Assembly (NCBI GenBank): GCA_900551655.1 | Contig: URWM01000061.1 | Coordinates: 1-8,090 of the forward strand | Reading direction: 5' to 3' | DNA from: an uncultured Collinsella sp. | Lineage (GTDB): Bacteria > Actinomycetota > Coriobacteriia > Coriobacteriales > Coriobacteriaceae | DNA length: 8,090 bases | Shown here: positions 1-6,562 of the stretch, in pieces | Numbering within the stretch: position 1 is the stretch's first letter | Layout: every line of letters begins with the position of its first letter | Notes under the pieces: model-generated | What the model was told of the DNA's origin: nothing | The model's database searches: none | What the model saw: the letters and a program-made list of their open reading frames with translations, nothing else | Position numbers and translations under genes: made by a program

Positions 1-1136
1 TTCCCGAGCCCCTGCGCCCCTTTGCCATCGTGCTTTCGGCCGTGGCGGCCATCATTGCCTCGCAGGCGCTCATCACCGGTGCATTCTCGTTGGTGTCCGA
101 GGCCAGCCGTCTGGACCTCATGCCGCACATGCAGGTCTTCTACCCTGCCGAGACCAAAGGCCAGCTCTACATCCCCATGGTCAACAACGTCATGCTTGTC
201 GGCTGCGTCATCGTGGTGCTGCTGTTCCAGAACTCGGCGCATATGGAAGCCGCCTACGGCCTTGCCATTACGCTGACTATGATGTGCACCACGCTGCTGC
301 TCTTCTTCTACCTGCACGAGGAGCGCAAGCTCAAGGTTGCTCCGTGGATCTTCGCGGCCTTCTTCCTTTTGCTCGAAGGCTTCTTCTTTGTGAGCTCGCT
401 CACCAAGTTCTTCCACGGCGGCTACTTCACCATCCTCATGGCTGCACTCATCATGGGCATTATGGTGTGCTGGTACAACGGCACGGCGGTCGAGCAGCGC
501 CAGTTTACGCTGCTGCCGCTGCGTAGCTACCTGCCGCAGCTCAAGCGTCTGCGCGACGACGACCGTTACGAGCGCATGAGCGACAACATCGTGTACCTGA
601 CCAAGGACACCCATACCGACTACATCGACCGTGATATCGTCTACTCGATCTTGGACAAGCATCCCAAGCGCGCTCGCGCCTGGTGGTTCGTGAACGTCGA
701 GACCATGGACGAGCCGCATACCTTTGCCTATTCGGTCGAGACGTTCGGCACCGACTACGTGTTCCGCGTGCATCTGTACCTGGGCTACAAGATCAACCAG
801 CGCGTCAATGCCTACCTGCGTCAGGTTGTTCAGGACCTGGCTGCCACCGGCGAGCTGCCGCCGCAGACGCATGACTACTCGGTCTACAAGGATCCGGGCA
901 ACATCGGTACGTTCAAGTTCGTCATGATCCGTAAGCTTCTGGCGCCCGAAAGCGACGTGGAGCCGAGCGAGCGTACGGCCATCACGCTCAAGTACATCAT
1001 CCGCCGCGCCGCCGGCACGCCTGCACGCTGGTACGGCCTGGAGAACTCCAACGTGAGCTTTGAGTACGTGCCGCTGTTCACCAAGTTTAAGGCCGTGAGC
1101 AAGATGCAGCGCCTTGCCCCCAACGAGCGCCCGTAG
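1..1136 (+). CDS. kup: Kup-type potassium uptake permease, 3' part (5' end outside window)
   Basis: Low-affinity K+ transporter of the KUP/HAK/KT family, thought to import K+ (probably with H+) across the cytoplasmic membrane. The reading frame is open from the first base (full codons from position 3), so the gene begins upstream; 377 residues are visible of a family length of about 620-680. Family signatures include IIASQALITGAFSLVSEA near the start, GQLYIPMVN, and the LEGFFFVSSLTKFFHGGYF stretch. About five hydrophobic segments lie at roughly residues 8-32, 57-75, 82-104, 111-135 and 139-157, matching the last membrane spans. A cytosolic C-terminal domain of about 220 residues follows and ends at a TAG at 1134-1136. 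The GTG at 30 is internal, not a start, because the homology continues upstream of it. A small membrane-protein gene follows after 60 bp and may be co-transcribed. Family assignment is firm; ion specificity is from the family. Confidence 0.93.
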   Translation, partial: PEPLRPFAIVLSAVAAIIASQALITGAFSLVSEASRLDLMPHMQVFYPAETKGQLYIPMVNNVMLVGCVIVVLLFQNSAHMEAAYGLAITLTMMCTTLLLFFYLHEERKLKVAPWIFAAFFLLLEGFFFVSSLTKFFHGGYFTILMAALIMGIMVCWYNGTAVEQRQFTLLPLRSYLPQLKRLRDDDRYERMSDNIVYLTKDTHTDYIDRDIVYSILDKHPKRARAWWFVNVETMDEPHTFAYSVETFGTDYVFRVHLYLGYKINQRVNAYLRQVVQDLAATGELPPQTHDYSVYKDPGNIGTFKFVMIRKLLAPESDVEPSERTAITLKYIIRRAAGTPARWYGLENSNVSFEYVPLFTKFKAVSKMQRLAPNERP

Positions 1137-1184
1137 CCGACGGAGACTACACGGAGTTGGTTATCGATGAGCAAAACTAAAGCC

Positions 1185-1191
1185 GGGGAGG
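1185..1191 (+). promoter_or_regulatory. Strong Shine-Dalgarno site that selects the ATG at 1197
   Basis: GGGGAGG lies 5 nt (TAAAC) before the ATG at 1197, close to ideal. An earlier in-frame ATG at 1167 has only a GGAG at 1153-1156, 10 nt away. The stronger site favours 1197 as the start of the small membrane protein, though initiation at both is possible. Confidence 0.6.
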
Positions 1192-1196
1192 TAAAC

Positions 1197-1367
1197 ATGG
1201 ATGCAAGGACACTTGACGTCCGTGAGGCGCGCGTCGACGCCGCCGAAGATCGGTTCTTTACGAATCGGGCCAACATGGACATGGTCGATCGCGTGATTTC
1301 GATCGTGGCATTGGTATTTGGAGCGGTGTGCGTGTGCGCCCTGCTCGCGCACGTGCTGTTTGTCTAA
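1197..1367 (+). CDS. Small single-span membrane protein between kup and kdpDE, function unknown
   Basis: A 56-residue protein, or 66 residues if the ATG at 1167 is used. I do not recognise the family. The N-terminal 30 residues are charged and hydrophilic (MDARTLDVREARVDAAEDRF and onward). Residues about 31-56 form one hydrophobic segment with small residues and two cysteines (AVCVCALLAHVLFV), running to the C-terminus. This predicts a tail-anchored or single-pass protein with the charged part in the cytoplasm. It starts 60 bp after kup in the same direction and ends 46 bp before a strong hairpin terminator, so it is probably the last gene of the kup transcript. A role as a small partner of Kup, comparable in kind to KdpF beside KdpA, is speculation; there is no visible sequence similarity to KdpF. 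The good ribosome binding site and in-frame, well-placed stop support a real gene. Confidence 0.6.
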   Translation: MDARTLDVREARVDAAEDRFFTNRANMDMVDRVISIVALVFGAVCVCALLAHVLFV

Positions 1368-1396
1368 CGACCGCAGGCTGTAAAGGCTATACACTT

Positions 1397-1452
1397 GGAA
1401 CCACCACAAGGGGAAACCACCACAAAGGTGCCTGTCCCCTTTGTGGTGGTTT
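1397..1452 (+). repeat. Palindromic element with a duplicated left arm (REP-like)
   Basis: Two near-identical direct copies occur side by side: GGAACCACCACAAGG at 1397-1411 and GGAAACCACCACAAAGG at 1412-1428. A single inverted copy, CCTTTGTGGTGGTTT, lies at 1438-1452. The second copy pairs perfectly with it over 15 bp around a 9-nt loop. The first copy can pair about as long (1399-1413 with 1436-1451) with one bulged T. The loop region reads GGTGCCTGTCCCC, a string I associate from memory with dispersed palindromic repeats in bacterial genomes; this is not verified here. Confidence 0.6.
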
Positions 1453-1460
1453 TTGTTTTT
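1414..1460 (+). terminator. Strong intrinsic terminator after the kup transcript, upstream of the sensor kinase
   Basis: A perfect 15-bp stem (1414-1428 with 1438-1452) and 9-nt loop are followed by TTTTGTTTTT at 1451-1460 on the + strand, the layout of a Rho-independent terminator. It lies 46 bp after the small membrane-protein gene and only 20 bp before the kinase start codon. It should therefore end kup transcription. If the kinase promoter lies upstream of it, the hairpin would sit in the kinase leader instead. Confidence 0.75.
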
Positions 1461-1480
1461 GAGAGAGGGGCGGGGCGCTG

Positions 1481-3106
1481 ATGGACGTCCGTACGGACGG
1501 CGATATTGCCGATAGCTTTTGGTGGCGGCGCACAACGCTGACGCGCCGCACTCCTCTGTATGACGCCTGCGTATCGGTGGGGCTGCTGGTCGCGGCGACG
1601 ATTGTGGGCGCGCTGCTCGACCATCCGGGTCTCGCGCCGAGCATCATGATCGTCTATGTGTTCGCCGTTCAGCTGTGCGCATTCTTTACCTGGAGTCGCC
1701 TGTATTGCTTGCTGAGCTCGGCTGCCGCCGTGGCACTCTACAACTTCTTGTTTATCGACCCGCGCTACTCGCTGTCGCTTATCGACCGCGGCTATCCCGG
1801 CATGTTCTTCATCATGTTCGTGGTCTCGCTTGTGTCGAGCTCGATTGCGTTGGCCCTGCGCCGCGCCTTGGCACAGGCTGCCGCCAGCGACCGTCGCACG
1901 CATATGGTACTCGAGACCAACCGCATGCTGCAGCGGTGCGCCGATCAGCAGCAGATTGTCCATGCCATGGCAACGCAGCTGGCGCGTCTTTCGGGCTGTC
2001 CGGTCGTGTGGTACAGCGCCGACGCCGACGATGATGACCTGCTGCCGCGTGCGACGTACACAGCTGTGGGCGATGCGGCACCGGTGCACGAACTGGCGCC
2101 GCAGATGCCGCCGCGGCTCTCGGCGTCCGCCTATGTGGGAACGCCACTCGATGCCACCTATGGCGGCTCGGCGTTCTACGGCATATACCTGACGGTGCGT
2201 TCGGGCGACACTATGGTGCGCTCGGGCGACCCCGCCTCGGTGGTGGGCGTGCTGGCTATCGTTGCCGAGCCCGATGTGCTAACGCACGAGGAACGGACAC
2301 TTGCCGATGCCATCGTGAGCGAAGGCGAGCTGGCACTCGATCGCGCCCGCGCCATGGAGGCCCGCGAGGAGGCGGCGGTGCTCGCCAAAAACGAGCAGCT
2401 GCGCGCCAACCTGCTGCGCTCCATCTCGCACGATCTGCGTACGCCGCTCACCAGTATTTCGGGCAATGCCGACGTGCTGCTCGACCAGGGCTCGACCGGC
2501 ACCGCGGTGCTCGATGCCCAGACGCGCCGCGGCATGCTCCTGTCCATTCGCTCGGATGCGCTGTGGCTCAACGCCACCGTCGAGAATCTGCTCGCCATCA
2601 CCAAACTCGAGGGTGGCGGTATGCGCCTGTCGACCACGCTCGAGCTCATGGACGATATCGTCGAGGAGGCGCTGCGCCACGTGAACCCTGCCGTGCGCGA
2701 GCACGACCTTAAGGTGGTGGCGTGCGATGAGCCGGCGCTCGTCAACGTCGATGCGCGCCTGATGGTGCAGCTGGTGGTCAATCTGGTGAACAACGCCATC
2801 ACCTATACGCCCGCAGGCTCGCATATCATGATTTCGATTAGCGTCGACGATGGACGCGTGGCGTGCTCGGTGGCCGATGATGGTCCGGGCATCGCACCCG
2901 AGGACCGCGAGCGGATCTTTGAGTCGTTCTATACCGCCAACCATGGTCTGGCCGACAGCCACCGCAGCGTGGGCCTGGGTCTTTCGCTCTGCCGTTCCGT
3001 TGCGTTGGCGCATGGCGGTAGCATAGAGGTTGCCGCGGCGGACCCGCACGGCTCGGTCTTTACGATTGAGCTTCCCGTCGCCGACGTTTCGTTTGATAAG
3101 GAGTAG
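1481..3106 (+). CDS. kdpD: KdpD-like sensor histidine kinase lacking the N-terminal KdpD/Usp domains
   Basis: Membrane sensor kinase of 541 residues that should autophosphorylate on His and pass the phosphate to the regulator encoded next. Residues about 28-128 hold four hydrophobic segments with DUF4118 character, including ALYNFLFIDPRYSLSL, a signature region of KdpD. A GAF-like linker covers roughly 150-290, followed by a helical stretch. The H-box is LLRSISHDLRTPLTSISG with His317; the N-box is LVVNLVNNAITYTP (431-444); G1 is DDGPG (466-470); G2 is VGLGLSL (497-503). Canonical KdpD is about 890 residues and starts with a KdpD ATP-binding domain and a Usp domain; both are absent. This is not a missed start: an in-frame TGA at 1460-1462 stands just before the ATG at 1481. 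A GA-rich stretch at 1461-1470 may serve as ribosome binding site. The stop is 4 nt from the regulator start, so the two are one operon. The kinase class is firm; the K+ signal is inferred from domain type and neighbours. Confidence 0.9.
   Translation: MDVRTDGDIADSFWWRRTTLTRRTPLYDACVSVGLLVAATIVGALLDHPGLAPSIMIVYVFAVQLCAFFTWSRLYCLLSSAAAVALYNFLFIDPRYSLSLIDRGYPGMFFIMFVVSLVSSSIALALRRALAQAAASDRRTHMVLETNRMLQRCADQQQIVHAMATQLARLSGCPVVWYSADADDDDLLPRATYTAVGDAAPVHELAPQMPPRLSASAYVGTPLDATYGGSAFYGIYLTVRSGDTMVRSGDPASVVGVLAIVAEPDVLTHEERTLADAIVSEGELALDRARAMEAREEAAVLAKNEQLRANLLRSISHDLRTPLTSISGNADVLLDQGSTGTAVLDAQTRRGMLLSIRSDALWLNATVENLLAITKLEGGGMRLSTTLELMDDIVEEALRHVNPAVREHDLKVVACDEPALVNVDARLMVQLVVNLVNNAITYTPAGSHIMISISVDDGRVACSVADDGPGIAPEDRERIFESFYTANHGLADSHRSVGLGLSLCRSVALAHGGSIEVAAADPHGSVFTIELPVADVSFDKE
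3098..3103 (+). promoter_or_regulatory. Ribosome binding site fixing the GTG start of the response regulator
   Basis: AAGGAG sits inside the last codons of the kinase gene, 7 nt before GTG at 3111. No comparable site precedes the upstream in-frame start at 3030, whose extra 27 residues are arginine-rich and unlike a receiver domain. This supports GTG 3111 and translational coupling with the kinase. Confidence 0.7.
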
Positions 3107-3110
3107 CGCT

Positions 3111-3824
3111 GTGCCGAACTCTGCCGTAAAACCGCTCATCTTGGTCGTTGAGGACGACCCCGCCGTTCGCAACTTAATCGTTGCCGCGCTCGAGGCGCAC
3201 GGCTTGCGTCATATGGCCGTGGAGACCGCCCATGCGGCCATCGCCGCCGCCTCATCGCAGACGCCGAGCATCGTGCTGCTCGATTTGGGCCTGCCCGATA
3301 TGGACGGCGTCAAGGTGGTGGAGTCGGTGCGCGCATGGTCGGGCATGCCGATCATTGTGGTCTCGGCGCGCAGCGAGGATGCGGACAAGATCCGCGCGCT
3401 CGATGCCGGCGCCGACGACTACCTGACCAAGCCCTTTTCGGTCGAGGAGTTGCTCGCGCGCATTCGCACGACGCTCAGGCGTCTTTCGTATGCGCAAACG
3501 GGCGGCGTTGCCTCCGAGGGCTCGTTCGATACCGGCGAGCTGCATATCGATTTTGATGCCGGCATCGCCACGATGGATGGCGAGGAGCTGCATTTGACAC
3601 CGATCGAGTACAAGCTTCTGTGCCTGCTAGCGCACAACGCCGACAAGGTGCTCACGCACCAGTTTATCCTGCACGAGATTTGGGGTACGGCGACCAAGAG
3701 CGACCTGGCGAGCCTGCGTGTCTTTATGGGCACGCTGCGCAAGAAGATCGAGTCCGACCCCGCGCATCCGCGCTACATCCAAACCCACGTAGGCATTGGC
3801 TATCGCCTAGTTACCCAAGGCTAG
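3111..3824 (+). CDS. kdpE: KdpE/OmpR-family response regulator
   Basis: Cytoplasmic DNA-binding response regulator of 237 residues, the usual length for KdpE. The receiver domain (about 8-122) has the acidic pocket E14/D15/D16, phosphoacceptor Asp58 in LLDLGLPDMDG, Ser85 in VVSARSED and Lys107 in LTKPFS. All the residues needed for phosphorylation are present. A winged-helix OmpR/PhoB domain occupies about 135-233, with LTPIEYKLLCLL, the recognition region SDLASLRVFMGTLRKKIE and RYIQTHVGIGYRL. The last two are typical of KdpE. It begins 4 nt after the kinase stop with its own ribosome binding site, so it is the cognate regulator. In known systems KdpE activates kdpFABC; no such operon is visible here, so targets are unknown and could include the adjacent kup. 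It is followed by a long hairpin before the convergent rlmL gene. Confidence 0.92.
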   Translation: MPNSAVKPLILVVEDDPAVRNLIVAALEAHGLRHMAVETAHAAIAAASSQTPSIVLLDLGLPDMDGVKVVESVRAWSGMPIIVVSARSEDADKIRALDAGADDYLTKPFSVEELLARIRTTLRRLSYAQTGGVASEGSFDTGELHIDFDAGIATMDGEELHLTPIEYKLLCLLAHNADKVLTHQFILHEIWGTATKSDLASLRVFMGTLRKKIESDPAHPRYIQTHVGIGYRLVTQG

Positions 3825-3848
3825 ATCGCCAACCACCATCCCAATATG

Positions 3849-3915
3849 AGTTGCGGTGAAATACGGTCTAAATTTGCCTAATTCCAGGTAAAACAGTCCG
3901 TATTCCACCGCAACT
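3849..3915 (+). terminator. Nested hairpin between the convergent kdpE and rlmL genes
   Basis: An outer inverted repeat pairs AGTTGCGGTGAAATACGG (3849-3866) with CCGTATTCCACCGCAACT (3898-3915), 18 positions with a single mismatch. Inside the loop, TTTGCCT (3874-3880) pairs with AGGTAAA (3887-3893) with one G-T pair. The + strand continues TTTGTTTATTT, so it can act as a terminator for kdpE. On the - strand no T-rich run follows, so termination of rlmL here is less certain. The right arm ends 4 nt before the rlmL stop codon. The length and near-perfect symmetry would also fit a small dispersed palindromic element. Confidence 0.6.
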
Positions 3916-3919
3916 TTGT

Positions 3920-6487
3920 TTATTTGCCCTTGGGCTTGCTGGCGTAGAACTTCTTCTTTTTGGGCTTGCCGGCGGGGGAGGGTTTGCCGGCAAAGTTCGA
4001 CTTGCCGTTGCCGGCCTGCGCGTGCGCGGGTACTGACGCACGGGGCTTGCGGGCCTCGGGGTTGCGCAGCTCCTCGGTTCGCTCGGCAATTTCCTCGGCG
4101 CTAAAGCCGACTTCTGCCATGGCGTCCTCGATGGGCAGGCGGCGCACGATATAGCAGTGGTGCACCTTCTGGTTGCGCGCGAAGTCCTCGGGGATGGTCT
4201 GCGCCGTAATGTCCTGTAGCACCACGCCCGCACGCGCGAGCTTGCGCGCCTCGGGGCGGAAGCCGCGCAGGTTGCAGCTAAAGATGGCGTGTCCGCTCTG
4301 CGTGAGCAGGCGCGATACGCCGGCCAAAAGCTCAACATGGTCGCGCTGGACATCCCAGGTGCGACGGCCCATCTTGGACGAGTTCGAAAACGTGGGCGGG
4401 TCGACAAAGATCAGATCCCAGCGGTTGCGCGTCTGGCGCTGGTCGCGAATCCAGGCGAGCACGTCATCGCGCACAAAGTGATGCTGCGGCCCCACAAAGC
4501 CGTTCTGGCGCATATTGCGCTCGGCCCAGTCCAGGTAGGTGTTGGAAAGGTCGACCGTCACGGTCTCCTCGACGCCGCCGTCTGCCGCATAGCAGGTGGC
4601 GGTGCCGGTATAGGCGAACAGGTTGAGGAAACGACGCGCCTGCTTGGCGTGCTCGCGCACCAGGTTGCGGGTGACGCGGTGATCCAAGAAGATGCCCACA
4701 TCAAGGTAGTCGTCAAAGTTGACGGCAAAGGTGAGCCCGCCCTCTTCGATGAGCGGCAGACGGCGGCGCGCGATGTTGGCGCGTTCGCCCGATCCGCCCT
4801 TGCCGGCGCCCTGCTTGCCGTACTGCGAGCCGCCGCGCGAACGCATGCGGGCCTTGGCGTGCACATGCTCGGCGGGAACATCTAGGATGCGCGGCGCGAT
4901 GGCCAAGATGTCGAGCATGCGGGCCTGGGCTAGCGCGGGATCGATGGTCTTAGGCGCGGCGTACTCGGCGATGACGAGCCAGCGGCCCGGCGTCTGCGGA
5001 CAGCCCTCGTACAGGTCGATGGCGGCGGAGTAGTCGGGCAGGTCGGCATCGTAGACGCGGTAGCAGCTTACGTCCTCGCGTTTGGCCCACTTGCGACGCA
5101 GGCGGGCATTCTTGCGCAGACGGTTGGCGAACTGCTCGGACTCGGGGATAAGCACGGGCAGCGGCTTGCCGTCGCCCAGGTCGAGCATGGCGGCAGGCTC
5201 GGGCATGGCGGAAACGGCGGCTTTGTCGTTGACTTCGCTGGCGTCCGCAACCTCGGCCTCGGCATCCGCACTGGTCGAAGCCTCAAACGCCGCGGCGGCG
5301 TGGTCGAGCGAGGGCCAAACCTCAATAGTTGCCTCCTCGTTATTGGGCATGACGGCGATCGAGCGCTCGGGCTCGGCGTGGAGCGCGCGGGCCAGCAATC
5401 CATCGCGGGTGAGCGCGGCGACCGGCGCCGCGGAAAGCTCGGGCGCGCGGCGCAGCTCACCGACCAGCGTCATGGCGTCGTGCATGAGCGAAAGCGGGGT
5501 CTCGGTGGTGTCCGCGACCACGGCGGCACCGGCGACGGCGCCCGCGTGGTCCAGCACGGTGGCTGGCTTGGCAGCGCAAAAGTCGACAAAACGCTTGTAG
5601 CCGGCGCACTTGACCATGCGCTCGGCAGTCTTGCGGGCGGCGGGGTCAATGTCCACGGCGACGATGCGCGCCTGGCGCTCACGCGCCGCGGTCTCGCGCT
5701 CGCGCGCCTCGGCAAGCAGCTGCTCCCACAGGGCGGCGTCGTGCAGCTGCCAGCCCTCAAAGCCCCAGCGCTCGCGTGCGGCGCCCGGGGCGCGGTCGGT
5801 CAGAATGTTCACGGCCTCCAGCAGCAGACCGCCGCCGGCGCACGAGGCGTCGATCAGCGTAGGCAGCGCTTCGTTTTCGTAATCATCGGCCGTCAGCTCG
5901 CGCTCGCACAGTGCGGTCCAGCCGACCTGCGCCAGCACCAGGGCGGCGTAGTCGGGGCGCAGCACGTGCGCGCCCTCGCCGGCGCGGGTCGCTGCGGGCG
6001 GCAGGCGTTTGAACAGCGGGTCGCCTGAAAGGTCCAGGCTGATGCTCGCGCGGCGCTGGCGCAGCGAAAGCAGCAGGTGAACGTCGGGGTCGGCAGCATC
6101 GACGTCGGCGCGACGGCCCGTGGTCTCGGCCAGACGGTCGCACAGCGCGTCTTTGGCGCGCAGGGCCGAGAAGCGCGTGTTGCGCAGCTGCTCGGTCACG
6201 CCGCGGGCTGTGATGGCGATGGTGGCGCCGGGGCGGACGATGCTCTCCCAGGCGATGTCGTAAACGCTATCGTACAGTTCATCGGCATTCTGCGCCTCAA
6301 AGCGCCCGAGCACCACGAACACGCGGCTCGCCAGGCGCGACCACAGGCATGCTCGGTAGCCTTGCTCGAGCTCGCCCTCAAATGTAGCGCGGCCCTTCAG
6401 CCGGCGAACATGCGAAAGCCCGAGGCGTTTAAGCTCATCGGCGAGTGCGGACTCAAAGCCCTCGGGGCAGCTTGCGTAAAATTCCAT
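3920..6487 (-). CDS. rlmL: RlmL/RlmK-type 23S rRNA guanine methyltransferase with a degenerate first catalytic domain
   Basis: Cytoplasmic 855-residue homologue of bifunctional RlmKL (about 702 residues in E. coli), which makes m2G2445 (RlmL half) and m7G2069 (RlmK half) in 23S rRNA. The order is a THUMP-containing N-terminus (to about 155, with ASISLDLSGDPL), an RlmL methyltransferase domain (about 165-390), an acidic Ala-rich linker (about 398-440), and an RlmK domain (about 450-783). The RlmK half keeps its SAM motif FLNLFAYTGTATCYAADGG and the catalytic WDLIFVDPPTFSNSSKM. In the RlmL half the context LTDRAPGAARERWGFEGW is conserved, but the SAM loop is DASCAGGG (213-220) instead of DPMCGSGT. 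The NPPYGER motif is replaced by ADTTETP (325-331). I infer m7G2069 activity but probably no m2G2445 activity. A lysine-rich tail (about 808-855) extends beyond the family end. Start ATG has AGAGAGG 6 nt upstream. It is transcribed alone, divergent from the HAD gene. Confidence 0.9.
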   Translation of the reverse strand: MEFYASCPEGFESALADELKRLGLSHVRRLKGRATFEGELEQGYRACLWSRLASRVFVVLGRFEAQNADELYDSVYDIAWESIVRPGATIAITARGVTEQLRNTRFSALRAKDALCDRLAETTGRRADVDAADPDVHLLLSLRQRRASISLDLSGDPLFKRLPPAATRAGEGAHVLRPDYAALVLAQVGWTALCERELTADDYENEALPTLIDASCAGGGLLLEAVNILTDRAPGAARERWGFEGWQLHDAALWEQLLAEARERETAARERQARIVAVDIDPAARKTAERMVKCAGYKRFVDFCAAKPATVLDHAGAVAGAAVVADTTETPLSLMHDAMTLVGELRRAPELSAAPVAALTRDGLLARALHAEPERSIAVMPNNEEATIEVWPSLDHAAAAFEASTSADAEAEVADASEVNDKAAVSAMPEPAAMLDLGDGKPLPVLIPESEQFANRLRKNARLRRKWAKREDVSCYRVYDADLPDYSAAIDLYEGCPQTPGRWLVIAEYAAPKTIDPALAQARMLDILAIAPRILDVPAEHVHAKARMRSRGGSQYGKQGAGKGGSGERANIARRRLPLIEEGGLTFAVNFDDYLDVGIFLDHRVTRNLVREHAKQARRFLNLFAYTGTATCYAADGGVEETVTVDLSNTYLDWAERNMRQNGFVGPQHHFVRDDVLAWIRDQRQTRNRWDLIFVDPPTFSNSSKMGRRTWDVQRDHVELLAGVSRLLTQSGHAIFSCNLRGFRPEARKLARAGVVLQDITAQTIPEDFARNQKVHHCYIVRRLPIEDAMAEVGFSAEEIAERTEELRNPEARKPRASVPAHAQAGNGKSNFAGKPSPAGKPKKKKFYASKPKGK

Positions 6488-6514
6488 GGGTGACCTCTCT
6501 GGTTGCGTCGCTTC

Positions 6515-6524
6515 ATTATATGAT
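6515..6524. promoter_or_regulatory. Overlapping divergent -10-like boxes between rlmL and the HAD gene
   Basis: The 75-bp gap holds ATTATATGAT. On the - strand it gives a perfect TATAAT (6515-6520), 27 nt before the rlmL ATG. On the + strand it gives TATGAT (6519-6524), one base from consensus, 38 nt before the HAD ATG. I see no good -35 box for either at normal spacing, so this is a weak-evidence prediction. If both are real, the two polymerases would compete for the same DNA. Confidence 0.4.
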
Positions 6525-6562
6525 GGATGCTTCGTTTGCCCTTATCCTCGAAAGGAACCCAT

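Noticed and set aside
1397..1452. Short CCACCACAA repeats as a possible CRISPR array
   Set aside because: Only two direct copies without spacers plus one inverted copy; the arrangement is a hairpin.
1364..2089. A 241-residue open frame on the - strand
   Set aside because: It overlaps the terminator hairpin and the kinase membrane domain and shows no family features.
3030..3110. An upstream in-frame start adding 27 residues to KdpE
   Set aside because: The added residues are Arg/Ser-rich and overlap the kinase gene; GTG 3111 has a proper AAGGAG site and gives the standard receiver-domain start.
2279..3172. A 297-residue open frame on the - strand
   Set aside because: Antisense to the kinase catalytic domains and the start of kdpE; low-complexity, His/Arg-rich composition typical of a shadow frame.
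5300..6028. A 242-residue open frame on the + strand within rlmL
   Set aside because: It is antisense to a well-supported methyltransferase gene and has shadow-frame composition.
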